Assembly (NCBI RefSeq): GCF_023806635.1
Contig: NZ_JAMTDQ010000118.1
Coordinates: forward strand, 1 to 43,728
Direction: 5' to 3'
DNA: 43,728 nucleotides
Origin: Accumulibacter sp.
Lineage (GTDB): Bacteria; Pseudomonadota; Gammaproteobacteria; Burkholderiales; Rhodocyclaceae
Position numbers and translations under genes: made by a program. The notes under the pieces were generated by a model that ran no database searches, was not told the origin of the DNA, and worked only from the letters and a program-made list of their open reading frames with translations. Positions 28,048 through 35,926 of the stretch are shown here, one piece after another (the stretch's first letter is position 1; the number at the start of each line of letters is the position of its first letter).

Positions 28048-28385
28048 TTACTGATCAGACGGCAGACAGTAGCCCGTGTTGAAGCGCGACAACGGCAGGT
28101 GCAGGAACATGCGGGCAGTGTTGAACTCCGGTTTCCAGGCCAGGTCGGCGCACACCCACGCGCCGGCGCGCAGGTAGCCCTTGATCCAGGGTGGCATCAG
28201 CACCCGTGCGCCATTGACCAGCCGTTCGTACGGCAAACGATCGGCGAGAGGACGCGACAGGCACCGACAATTTCTTGCGATGTGCCTGCCCGGACAACGA
28301 GATACTCGCAGTAGTGGTCGAAGTGGAAGCGCTGCTGGAATCGCCCCTGGGGCAGGCACTGGTGGCCTGACTGATGCAGCCACGC
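28048..28385 (-). pseudogene. PF13444-type GNAT acyltransferase remnant (deleted, frameshifted)
   Basis: In one minus-strand frame FQQRFHFDHYCEYLVVRAGTSQEIVGACRVLSP (~28364-28260) gives the N-terminal 'FD.yCeHLvVrd...eiVGtyRvL.p' block. In another frame RLPYERLV...LMPPWIKGYLRAGAWVCADLAWKPEFNTARMFLHLPLSRF gives the C-terminus. The middle third of the domain is absent and the junction near 28245 changes frame. The TAA stop lies in the IS target duplication. Related proteins are OlsB/hemolysin-like N-acyltransferases. Confidence 0.72.
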
Positions 28386-28439
28386 AGCCTCGTCAGCGAC
28401 GGCGTTCGGGGTGGCACGATCCCCGTCCAGAGTGCGGGA

Positions 28440-28750
28440 GGACGGCTGGGCAACCCCGCGTCCTGCCCGCTGCTTGACGCATGGGTCGGGTCACTGCACC
28501 GTTGTTCGCCTGCGGGTGCCGAAGCCGGTGGATGCCACCGATGATGGAAGGCGTCGACCTCGTCGCTGCACCGGCGGTCGCTGCCATCGACGCCAAGGAT
28601 CAGCGTACGCGCCCTGCCTTGGACAAGCACCAGCGCGCGGCCAGTGCAGCCGCGGTTGTTGATCTCCAGTGCCAACAGGGCGTCGATCCGGACGACGTGG
28701 AAGCGCTCGCTACCGTACCGCTCGGCAGGGAGCGCAATCAGCTCGGCCGC
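28440..28750 (-). pseudogene. Coding remnant of unknown family
   Basis: The minus-strand frame reads AELIALPAERYGSERFHVVRIDALLALEINN then GRALVLVQGRARTLILGVDGSDRRC, with protein-like alternation of charged and hydrophobic residues. It then loses order. There is no start codon or ribosome-binding site and no recognised domain. It most likely is a fragment left by rearrangement, like the GNAT and sixA pieces beside it. The rest of 28386-28767 shows nothing else. Confidence 0.35.
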
Positions 28751-28767
28751 CCGCCTAGCGCGCTAGG

Positions 28768-29694
28768 CTAGTAGACCGCCTGCCAGCCGCCATCCGTCGC
28801 GCGCACGACGACCATTCGCGGCGGGAAGGCGGCAAACAGCGCCAAGCCGGCGCAGGCGCGGGCGTCCTCGCCCTTGATCCTCTCGAACTTCGCCGGATCG
28901 GCCGGACGGAAGAGGTCGCCGTTGGTCCGGCGCAGTACCACCTCGGCGTTGCCGGTGAGCGTCACCTCGAGCTGGTCGGCAGCCGGTGCGTCGATGCGCA
29001 CGCCTGCCGACCAGGCCTTGTCGAGACACTTCATCTTCCGGATTTCGTCGACCCGGATCTGCGGGTTGCCCTGCAGCGCCGCGTAGATGCCGTCAAAGTT
29101 CGGTTTGAAGCTGTCGGCGCGCGCCTTGACCAGCTTCGCGAGTTCCTGCCGGTCGGCGTCACTGAGCGAGTTCACCGCTGCGGCACGATGCCAGGGATGT
29201 TCGCTGGCGAATGGCGCATCGAACTGGCGCTCGATCCGCAGCCTGCCGGTGGCCGCCTTTTCCTCGACGCCTTCGCCGCTCTGGTTGGTCGACCTGAACT
29301 GTCCGCCGCTGCGCTCTTCGGTCACCTGGTCGTTGACCTCGGCCCAGCGCAACTGCGCGCGGTAGCTGGCCTGCGCATCGGCTGGCTCGAAGTCGATGCG
29401 CAGCGTATTGCGGCCCTTGCGCACCGCCGGTCCGGCGGAAGCCACGGGCAGCCACACCGCGGGGGCGATCTCGCGCGCCTCGAAGAGCACCGGTACGGTG
29501 CCCTTGCGCACCTCCTGCTCGGCGAAAAAGATGTTGTTGATGTACAGCCGCGCCTTGCCGGCGACGGTCGTCACCTGCTCGTTCTTCTGCGGGTCGCCGA
29601 CGAAGGGGGTGAACTTGAACTCGACGTTGATCACCGCCGCCGAGGCCAGCGAGCTGCCGAGGCAGACGAGAACCGCCAGGATCGCCTTGCGCAT
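28768..29694 (-). CDS. Exported hypothetical protein
   Basis: 308 residues. The ATG at 29694 follows AAAGGACG. The signal peptide MRKAILAVLVCLGSSLASA precedes a beta-rich N-terminal part (INVEFKFTPFVGDP...VAGKARLYINNIFFAEQEVRKGTVPVLFEAREIAPAVWLP...RKGRNTLRIDFEP). A helical middle (DADRQELAKLVKARADSF) and a final domain with LEVTLTGNAEVVLRRTNGDLF and ARACAGLALFAAFPPRMVVVRATDGGW follow. The first ~130 residues look like a carbohydrate-binding or Ig-like fold. No family recognised. Monocistronic and divergent from cbiB. Confidence 0.82.
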   Translation of the reverse strand: MRKAILAVLVCLGSSLASAAVINVEFKFTPFVGDPQKNEQVTTVAGKARLYINNIFFAEQEVRKGTVPVLFEAREIAPAVWLPVASAGPAVRKGRNTLRIDFEPADAQASYRAQLRWAEVNDQVTEERSGGQFRSTNQSGEGVEEKAATGRLRIERQFDAPFASEHPWHRAAAVNSLSDADRQELAKLVKARADSFKPNFDGIYAALQGNPQIRVDEIRKMKCLDKAWSAGVRIDAPAADQLEVTLTGNAEVVLRRTNGDLFRPADPAKFERIKGEDARACAGLALFAAFPPRMVVVRATDGGWQAVY

Positions 29695-29951
29695 GGATCG
29701 TCCTTTCGTGAAAGGGGGGCGAGTCGGCCGGAGATGCCGCCGCCGCCAACAGTATAGCGACGACTGCCGGGAACCGGGGGCGCAGGTAGCCGAGGTCGGC
29801 GGCACGTCGACCGCTGCGGCTTGCGGGCGCGGGTCGTGCGTGCCGTTGACCGGTCGCCACGGTACAGCGACCGTTGTTCATCCGCCTGCGGGCGGCGCGG
29901 CGTTCAGCGTAGAATCCTGCCTTCGCCGCCACCGCCTTCTGTTCGCCTGCC

Positions 29952-30899
29952 GTGTCTTTCCCCTCGTTCTTCGCTGCCGACAGCGCGACCGTGCTGCTGC
30001 TGCCGCTGGCAGCGGTCGCCGGTGCGGTGCTCGACCGTCTCTTCGGCGAACCACGCCGCGGGCACCCGCTGGTCGCCTTCGGCACGCTGGCGAACGCCTG
30101 CGAGCGGGTGCTGAACGCGGGCCGTGGACGTCGCCTGCGTGGTCTGCTGGCGTGGACGCTGCTCGTCGTGCCGTTTGTCGGTCTGGCGCTGTGGGCGATT
30201 CCCGGCGGGTTGCCGGGCGCGATCGTCGACGCGCTGCTGCTCTACCTGGCGCTCGGCGCCCGCAGCCTCGACGAGCATGCACGACGCGTCGCCGACGATC
30301 TGGCGGCGGGCGATCTGGCGGCGGCGCGCGAGCATGTCGGCTGGATGGTGTCGCGCCAGACGGCGGAACTCGATGCCGACGCGGTCGCCAGCGCCTGCGT
30401 CGAATCGACGCTCGAGAACGGCAACGATGCCATCTTCGGCGCGCTGTTCTGGTTCGCGCTGCTCGGTGGTGCCGGCGCCATCCTGTTTCGTCTCGGCAAC
30501 ACGCTCGATGCGATGTGGGGGTACCGCAACCAGCGTTTCGCCGCCTTCGGCTGGGCCGCGGCACGCATCGACGACCTGCTGAACCTCGTTCCCGCGCGCC
30601 TGACGGCGCTCTCCTACGCGCTCGTCGGCGATACGCGCAGCGCCCTGCGCTGCTGGTGGCGGCAGGGTGCGCAGTGGAAGAGCCCGAACGCCGGGCCGGT
30701 GATGGCCGCCGGCGCCGGCAGCCTCGGTCTCGCGCTCGGCGGCGCGGCGACCTACGACGGCCAGCGGCAGCAGCGGCCGCCGCTTGGCGAGGGCCGGCCG
30801 GCGACACCTGCCGACATCGCGCGGGCTTTGACCCTGGTCCGGCGCAGCCTGCTGCTGTGGCTCGCGCTGTTCCTGTTCGGCGGCTGGCTGCGGTTCTGA
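29952..30899 (+). CDS. cbiB: Adenosylcobinamide-phosphate synthase CbiB/CobD
   Basis: 315 residues from GTG 29952. Typical features: [71 protein letters not shown] and [15 protein letters not shown], all signatures of CbiB/CobD. It attaches aminopropanol (or its phosphate) to adenosylcobyric acid in late cobalamin synthesis and is a polytopic inner-membrane enzyme. No other cobalamin genes are in the window and no cobalamin riboswitch was recognised in the 257 bases upstream. Confidence 0.93.
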   Translation: MSFPSFFAADSATVLLLPLAAVAGAVLDRLFGEPRRGHPLVAFGTLANACERVLNAGRGRRLRGLLAWTLLVVPFVGLALWAIPGGLPGAIVDALLLYLALGARSLDEHARRVADDLAAGDLAAAREHVGWMVSRQTAELDADAVASACVESTLENGNDAIFGALFWFALLGGAGAILFRLGNTLDAMWGYRNQRFAAFGWAAARIDDLLNLVPARLTALSYALVGDTRSALRCWWRQGAQWKSPNAGPVMAAGAGSLGLALGGAATYDGQRQQRPPLGEGRPATPADIARALTLVRRSLLLWLALFLFGGWLRF

Positions 30900-30909
30900 T
30901 CTGTCGACA

Positions 30910-31887
30910 TCAGGGCCAGCGGCAGTCGCGGATGAACGGGTCGCCGCGCCGCCCGCAGGGCGCCGTGCTGCCGGCCAGCGGCCGCGGCGTGCCGTCGTCG
31001 TCGATGTCGGCAGTCACCGTGTCCCAGGCCAGCAGGCCACTGCCGTCGAGCGTCAGGCGCAACATCCAGCCGCTCCGCGCAGCCGCGAAGTCGAAACCGT
31101 CGAAGACGAAGTTGCCGAGGCTGTAGACGATCAGCCGATCGCGGTAGTACTCGACCCCCTGCGTGACGTGCGCGTGGCCGCCGACGACCACGTCGGCACC
31201 GGCATCGATCATCAGCCGCGCCAGCCGTCGCTGCCGCGCACTGGCCTGCGCTTCGCGTTCCCAGCCCCAGTGCATGAAGGGGATGACCAGATCGGCACCG
31301 GCTGCGCGCGCCGCGCGGATGTCGGCGACGACATGGCTGTCCTCGCTCCAGGCGATTCCCGGCCAGTCGGCACCGGCCTCGAAGGAACGTGGCTTGAATT
31401 CGTTGTAGGCAAGGACGGCGACGCGCAGGCCACGGCGTTCGATCCACAGCGGCCGGTGCGCCTGCGCGAGGTCGCGACCGCCACCGATGGCGGCGATCCC
31501 CTGCGCCGCCAGGAGATCCAGGGTTTCGACGAAGGCCTCGCGGCCGTAGTCGCCGGAATGGTTGTTGGCGACGGCGAGCGCGTCGAAGCGTCCAGCCAGA
31601 ACCGGCAGCACGCGCGGGTGGGCGCGGAAGGTGGCGATCTTGTTCGCCAGCGGCGTGCCGCTGGTGGCGATCGGGCACTCGAGGTTGCCGATGCGGTAGT
31701 CGGCGTCAAGCAGCAGCGTGGCAAAGGGTGCCAGCGGATCGCCGCCGGCGGCGACCAGCCGGCCGGGTCCGTCGTCGAGCATGATGTCGCCGACGAACAG
31801 CAGGCGCAGCGGTTCGCCGGCGAGGGCAGGGCCGAGAGCGCAGCAGAACGCGAGGAGCAGCCAGCGCAGGTGGCGCCTGCCGCTCAT
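30910..31887 (-). CDS. CapA-family (poly-gamma-glutamate synthesis type) metallophosphatase-like protein
   Basis: 325 residues. The ATG at 31887 overlaps the upstream stop by 4 nt. A signal peptide (WLLLAFCCALGPALA) is followed by LRLLFVGDIMLDDGPGRLV, IGNLECPIATSG, VANNHSGDYGREAFVETLDLLAAQGIAAIGGG, VIPFMHWGWERE, and DVVVGGHAHVTQGVEYYRDRLIVYSLGNFVFDGF. This is the CapA/PGA_cap calcineurin-like pattern with its Asp, Asn and His metal ligands. Family members act on envelope polymers; the substrate here is unknown. Confidence 0.9.
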   Translation of the reverse strand: MSGRRHLRWLLLAFCCALGPALAGEPLRLLFVGDIMLDDGPGRLVAAGGDPLAPFATLLLDADYRIGNLECPIATSGTPLANKIATFRAHPRVLPVLAGRFDALAVANNHSGDYGREAFVETLDLLAAQGIAAIGGGRDLAQAHRPLWIERRGLRVAVLAYNEFKPRSFEAGADWPGIAWSEDSHVVADIRAARAAGADLVIPFMHWGWEREAQASARQRRLARLMIDAGADVVVGGHAHVTQGVEYYRDRLIVYSLGNFVFDGFDFAAARSGWMLRLTLDGSGLLAWDTVTADIDDDGTPRPLAGSTAPCGRRGDPFIRDCRWP

Positions 31888-32324
31888 GGTGTGCGCCCGG
31901 CTGCCGGCGACAGCTCGCACCAGTACTGCAGTTCGCCGTCCCGCACCGGCTCGTACACGCTGTTCAGGCCGGTGAATCCGTAGCCCGGGCGCGCGGGCGC
32001 CGGCGGCGGGTAGGGATGGCTGAGCTGCTGGATCGGCGCTGCGCCGCCGTCGCGGTCGGCGAAGACATAGACCTTGATCGTGGCGAGATCGGCAGGTTCC
32101 TTCTGCCAGACCATGCGGAAGAGGAAGTAGGAGCCGATCGCCTGCACCGGCACGGTGTAGGGTGAGGCGACCGGCCCGGTCCGCAGGCTGCGCGTCTCGC
32201 CACCGTAGCTGACGTGACAGACCAGCGTCTCGGCGTGGCAGGCGCCGGCGAGCTGCAGGGCAGCGGCGATGAAGCAGGCAGCGCAAAGGCGTCGGCCGGC
32301 AACTGCGGCGAGGTGATGCGGCAT
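31884..32324 (-). CDS. Exported hypothetical protein coupled to CapA-like gene
   Basis: 146 residues with a signal peptide (ACFIAAALQLAGACHA). The mature part is beta-rich (ETLVCHVSYGGETRSLRTGPVASPYTVPVQAIGSYFLFRMVWQKE, IKVYVFADRDGGAAPIQQLSHPYPPP, GLNSVYEPVRDGELQYWCELSP) with paired cysteines. No family recognised. The 4-nt overlap with the CapA-like gene implies coordinated production and possibly a joint periplasmic function. Confidence 0.78.
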   Translation of the reverse strand: MPHHLAAVAGRRLCAACFIAAALQLAGACHAETLVCHVSYGGETRSLRTGPVASPYTVPVQAIGSYFLFRMVWQKEPADLATIKVYVFADRDGGAAPIQQLSHPYPPPAPARPGYGFTGLNSVYEPVRDGELQYWCELSPAAGRTP

Positions 32325-32509
32325 GGGCGTCGGGAAGGAGCAGTCGACAGGGAACGGCTGCCAGTATCGCGGCCGCCGCCGCCGCGGTCAATGCGCGTCA
32401 ATGCGCTGCCATCGCTTCCGGCGCTGCGCCTGCTCTGCTATATTGCCTGCCGCCGGCAGCGCGTCGTTCGCGGCGGCGGATGAGTGCAGGGGGGCGGGGG
32501 AGCAGCGCG

Positions 32510-32962
32510 ATGAGCCAGGCGGAAAGCGTTCGGGACGTACTGCGGCGCGTGCTCGCCAGCCAGCGCTACGCGGTCCTGGCGACCGACAGCGCGGGCCAGC
32601 CCTATACCAGCCTGATGGCCTTTGCCGCCAGCGACGACCTGCGCGAGTTCACCCTGATCACCGAACGGGGCACGCACAAATACGCCAACCTGCGTGCCAA
32701 TCCGCGCGTCGCGCTGTTCATCGACAACCGCGAGAACGTCGGCACGGATACCCGTGACGCGGTGGCGGTGACCGCTCTCGGCGAGGCGCAGGAGGTCGAT
32801 GGTGAAGAAGGGGCACGCCTGCGTCGTGGCTACGTTGCCCGGCATCCGTACCTCGAGTCCTTTGCCGGTTCCGCCTCGTCTGCCGTGCTGCGTGTCAGGC
32901 TGAAGTCCTGTCTCGTCGTCCGCCGCTTCGAGGAGGTTCTGGAGTGGCGTCCCGATGACTGA
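32510..32962 (+). CDS. Pyridoxamine 5'-phosphate oxidase-like flavoprotein (HugZ/PNPOx fold)
   Basis: 150 residues from ATG 32510 (GGGGGAG upstream; ATG 32480 in the same frame is the alternative). SQRYAVLATDSAGQPYTSLMAFAASDDLREFTLITERGTHKYANLRANPRVALFIDNR is the conserved split-barrel FMN-binding region. AVAVTALGEAQEVDGEE and a C-terminal RVRLKSCLVVRRFEEVLEW follow. Probable FMN- or heme-related oxidoreductase; exact reaction unknown. Confidence 0.85.
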   Translation: MSQAESVRDVLRRVLASQRYAVLATDSAGQPYTSLMAFAASDDLREFTLITERGTHKYANLRANPRVALFIDNRENVGTDTRDAVAVTALGEAQEVDGEEGARLRRGYVARHPYLESFAGSASSAVLRVRLKSCLVVRRFEEVLEWRPDD

Positions 32963-33034
32963 CGGCAACCGCCGGCCGCCGCCGGCGGCACCCGCCCGAG
33001 TGCCGGCGTCGCCGGCACCCGCGGGAGGGTGCCG

Positions 33035-33721
33035 ATGAGCGCCGTACGCGCGCCGCTCCTCGTCGTCTTCGACTGCGATGGCGTGCTCGTCGATAGCGAG
33101 CCGATCGCCAGTCGCGTCCTCGCCGAAGCACTCAGCGAGATCGGTTTTCCGCTGACGGCGCAGCAGGCGATCGATCGCTACACGGGCATCAGCCTCGGCG
33201 CCGTCCTCGCGCGGGTCGAGGCCGAGTGGGGACGGCAGCTGCCGGCCGGTTTTGCCGCTCGCCTCGGCGAACGCGACCAGGCAGCCTTCGCCGCCGAACT
33301 GCAGCCGGTCAGCGGGGCGGCTGCGATGCTCGCCAGCCTCGGGTTGCCGCGCTGCGTCGCATCGTCGGGAACGATTGCGAAGATCCGCGGCAACCTCTCG
33401 CTCACCGGCCTGCTGCCGTATCTCGAGCCGCATCTGTTCAGCGCGACGATGGTCGCGCGGGGCAAGCCGGCACCCGACCTGTTCCTGCATGCGGCGGCGA
33501 TGATGGCGGTGCCGCCGGCCGAGTGCGTCGTCATCGAGGACAGTATCGCCGGCGTCCAGGCGGCACGCGCTGCCGGCATGCGCGTCTTCGGCTTTTACGG
33601 TGGCGGCCATGCCCGCCCGGAGTCAGCTGCGGCGCTGCAGGCGGCCGGTGCGACCCGTGTCTTCGACCGCCTGCGCGACCTCCCCGGCCTGCTTGGCAGG
33701 CAGGCCCCAGCGGGGGGCTGA
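33035..33721 (+). CDS. HAD-superfamily phosphatase (beta-phosphoglucomutase/YieH type)
   Basis: 228 residues. The ATG at 33035 follows GGGAGGG. FDCDGVLVDSEPIASRVLAEAL holds the Asp13 nucleophile and Asp15. CVASSGTIAKIRGNL gives motif II Ser, GKPAPDLFLHAAA the motif III Lys, and VIEDSIAGVQAARAAGMRVFGF motif IV. The cap sits between motifs I and II, as in subclass I. Likely hydrolyses a small sugar phosphate or nucleotide. A large inverted repeat follows the stop codon. Confidence 0.92.
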   Translation: MSAVRAPLLVVFDCDGVLVDSEPIASRVLAEALSEIGFPLTAQQAIDRYTGISLGAVLARVEAEWGRQLPAGFAARLGERDQAAFAAELQPVSGAAAMLASLGLPRCVASSGTIAKIRGNLSLTGLLPYLEPHLFSATMVARGKPAPDLFLHAAAMMAVPPAECVVIEDSIAGVQAARAAGMRVFGFYGGGHARPESAAALQAAGATRVFDRLRDLPGLLGRQAPAGG

Positions 33722-33724
33722 GCG

Positions 33725-33789
33725 AGTCGCGCCACTGGCGCCGGGTGGTCGGGTCAGGGGCTCTCGCCGCCGGGCCCCGCGGCGCGACT
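33725..33789. terminator. Long stem-loop between convergent HAD and hydrolase genes
   Basis: AGTCGCGCC (33725-33733) pairs perfectly with GGCGCGACT (33781-33789). A second GC-rich hairpin is nested in the loop. It follows the HAD stop by 3 bases and precedes the hydrolase stop by 35, so it could end both transcripts. Its left arm is part of a 15-base sequence found again after the zeta-toxin gene. Confidence 0.5.
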
Positions 33790-33824
33790 TTCGGCCGCAG
33801 CTTCGCGCCGCTGCCGCCCGCGTC

Positions 33825-34622
33825 TCAGCCTTGCCGCCGGATCCAGGCGGCAATCGCCTCCGCTGCCGCCTGCCAGTGTGCGTCGAGCATCAGCGTGTGG
33901 CCGGCGCGCGGAATCACGGCCGTCTCGGCCCGCCAGCGGGCAGCGGTGAAGCCGAGGATCGCGGGCGGAAACACCGCGTCCGCCTCGCCGCCGACGACGA
34001 GGACCGGCAATGCCGGCAACCGGCGGCCGAAGCGCATCGCCAGCAGGCTCAGATCGAGCAGCGCGCGGCGTGACTCGTCCTGGAACAGCGGCGCGAAGCG
34101 CAGCAGGTCGTCGGTGCTCGTCTCGGCGGAGTAATAGACCTCGCGCAGCGTGCGCAGGCTCTCGGTCGCGTACTCGCCGCGCGTGCTGCGTGCCTGCTGG
34201 TCGAAGAAGGCGGGTCGGGTGAGGGCGATCTTCATCGTTGCACCGAGGATGCCGCCCGGCGGCACCGGCGCCATCAGCACCGCAGCCGGTGCCGCCGCGC
34301 GTTCGAGGTGGCGCTCGACGACGACGCAGCCCATCGAGTGGCCGATCAGCACGGGCTGCCGCGCGAGTCCGCGCACCACCTGCGCGAGATCGTCGGCGTA
34401 GTCGTCGATGCCGAAGCCGTGCAGGTTCTCGCGGCCTTCGCTGTGGCCATGGCCGGCGAGGTCGAGGGCATGGCACGCGAAGCCCTGGCGGCTGAACCAG
34501 GGAAGGAAATACTCGTCCCAGCAGGCGGCCGTGGCGTAGCCGCCGTGGACGAAGAGCAGGGGCGGCAGGTCGTTGCGGCCGGCGGCCGGCCGCTGCAGGG
34601 TATGGATGCGTCGCAGCTTCAT
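33825..34622 (-). CDS. Alpha/beta hydrolase
   Basis: 265 residues. The ATG at 34622 has no strong ribosome-binding site. LLFVHGGYATAACWDEYFLPWFSRQGF is the oxyanion loop region, LIGHSMGCVV has nucleophile Ser96, VVGGEADAVFPP gives Asp215, and RAGHTLMLDAHW gives His242: a complete triad. Resembles lysophospholipase/esterase-type hydrolases; substrate unknown. Confidence 0.9.
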   Translation of the reverse strand: MKLRRIHTLQRPAAGRNDLPPLLFVHGGYATAACWDEYFLPWFSRQGFACHALDLAGHGHSEGRENLHGFGIDDYADDLAQVVRGLARQPVLIGHSMGCVVVERHLERAAAPAAVLMAPVPPGGILGATMKIALTRPAFFDQQARSTRGEYATESLRTLREVYYSAETSTDDLLRFAPLFQDESRRALLDLSLLAMRFGRRLPALPVLVVGGEADAVFPPAILGFTAARWRAETAVIPRAGHTLMLDAHWQAAAEAIAAWIRRQG

Positions 34623-34964
34623 GGTCGACGGAAGATGGGTGTCGGAGTGGTCGCCGGGTTTGCGTCGCCGTCTCGGGAAAACGTGCCGACGCCGCCGGCA
34701 GGAGTATCGCAGGCTCGGCCGGCGTGGGGCAAGACCGACGGACCCGATCGCGGCCGCGGACGGATGGTGCGCTCGTCGCTCCCCGCAACGGCGGGCCCAC
34801 CTGCGCGCCGCGATCGGTGTCCGGATGGGCGGCGCCATAGCCCGCTGCCGGCGGACAGGCACTGGCGATGCCGCTTCTACGGTAGAATCGGCGTCGCCCG
34901 GCAGGAAACGAGGTGCCGGTCCGGGCGACACAGTCCCAACGGTTGAGCGAGTCTGGAGAAAGCG
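34623..34964. other. Divergent intergenic region
   Basis: 342 bases between the hydrolase and the small-protein/zeta-toxin pair. A TAGAAT hexamer at 34883-34888 is a possible -10 for the pair but has no matching -35. Nothing else was recognised. Confidence 0.45.
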
Positions 34965-35150
34965 ATGCCACAGCAACCATTCGATCTGAATGACATCATC
35001 CACGAACCCTCCGACGAACAACTCGACGACCTGATGGAAGCCGTCGCCGCAGCGGCCCGCCGGCACGCCGATGCCGCACGGGCGCAACTGCTGCTCCGCC
35101 TGCGGGCCGAGATCTCGGCCATCAATCCCCCCTTCCGCCGCGAGGCATGA
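34965..35150 (+). CDS. Small acidic protein, candidate antitoxin of zeta-like toxin
   Basis: 61 residues. The ATG at 34965 follows GGAGAAAG. FDLNDIIHEPSDEQLDDLMEAVAAAARRHADAARAQLLLRLRAEISAIN reads as a short acidic start and a long helix. It overlaps the zeta-toxin-like gene by 4 nt, the classic antitoxin-first layout. No DNA-binding motif is visible and it does not resemble the epsilon antitoxin by eye; the assignment is by position only. Confidence 0.7.
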   Translation: MPQQPFDLNDIIHEPSDEQLDDLMEAVAAAARRHADAARAQLLLRLRAEISAINPPFRREA

Positions 35151-35803
35151 CCGCCGGGGCGAGACCCCGTTTGATCGTCGTCGCCGGCCCGAATGGCTCG
35201 GGCAAGACCTCGATCACGCAGCAACTCCTGATGCACGAGTGGATGGGCGGCTGCGTCTACGTCAATCCCGATTTCATCGCGCGCGACGAATTCGGCGACT
35301 GGAACTCGCCGGCGGCGGTCGTCCAGGCGGCGCAGCGGGCGACCGAGATTCGCGAACAGTGTCTCGAGCGGGGCGTCAGCCTGGCTTTCGAAACGGTCCT
35401 CTCGGCAGCGGACAAGCTCGACTACCTTCGCCGTGCCCGCGACGCCGGCTTCTTCATCCGCCTTTTCTTCGTCGGCACCGACGACCCGTCGATCAACGCC
35501 AAGCGGGTTGCCATGCGCGTCATGGAGGGCGGGCACGATGTGCCGATCCCGAAGATCATCGCCCGCTACACCCGATCGCTCGCCTACTGCTATTTCGTCG
35601 CCTGGCTGGCCGACCGCACCTACCTCTACGACAATTCGATCGACAACGCCCGCGCCCGGCTGCTGTTCCGCGCCTCGGAGGGCCGCATCGTCAAGACCTA
35701 TGGCGAAATCAACCCGTGGGCGCGGGAGATCGCGCAAAGGCTCCTGCCAGCGGTTTCGGACGACCTGTCGGCTGCGCCCGCCGGCATCACCCCTCCGGCC
35801 TGA
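35147..35803 (+). CDS. Zeta-toxin-like P-loop kinase
   Basis: 218 residues. LIVVAGPNGSGKTSITQQLL is the Walker A of zeta-toxin/AAA_33 proteins, with Lys20. VNPDFIARDEF follows, then FETVLSAADKLDYLRRARDAGFFIRLFFVGTDDP and RVMEGGHDVPIPKIIARYTRSLAYCYFVAWLADRTYLYDNS, all typical of chromosomal zeta-like proteins. Zeta toxins phosphorylate UDP-N-acetylglucosamine; related P-loop proteins may act on other small molecules. It is preceded by a coupled 61-residue partner. Confidence 0.88.
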   Translation: MTAGARPRLIVVAGPNGSGKTSITQQLLMHEWMGGCVYVNPDFIARDEFGDWNSPAAVVQAAQRATEIREQCLERGVSLAFETVLSAADKLDYLRRARDAGFFIRLFFVGTDDPSINAKRVAMRVMEGGHDVPIPKIIARYTRSLAYCYFVAWLADRTYLYDNSIDNARARLLFRASEGRIVKTYGEINPWAREIAQRLLPAVSDDLSAAPAGITPPA

Positions 35804-35806
35804 GCG

Positions 35807-35830
35807 AGTCGCGCGGCGCCCCGGGCGACT
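35807..35830 (+). terminator. Hairpin after zeta-like toxin gene
   Basis: AGTCGC (35807-35812) pairs with GCGACT (35825-35830) around a GC-rich loop, starting 4 bases after the stop. The sequence leading into it repeats the one after the HAD gene. Confidence 0.4.
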
Positions 35831-35926
35831 GCGGGAACTGGCGCGCGTGCGTCGATTTGCCACATTCCTGCCGCCGGCGGCGCTGCCTAGAATGCCGCCT
35901 GTCAGCAATCAGCGGGAGAGGACGTC

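Noticed and set aside
29695-29951. Possible cobalamin riboswitch upstream of cbiB
   Set aside because: No B12-box-like core or matching stems seen.
34965-35803. Type III or abortive-infection system reading of the small gene pair
   Set aside because: No RNA repeat array or nuclease motif; the P-loop kinase fits the zeta-toxin family.
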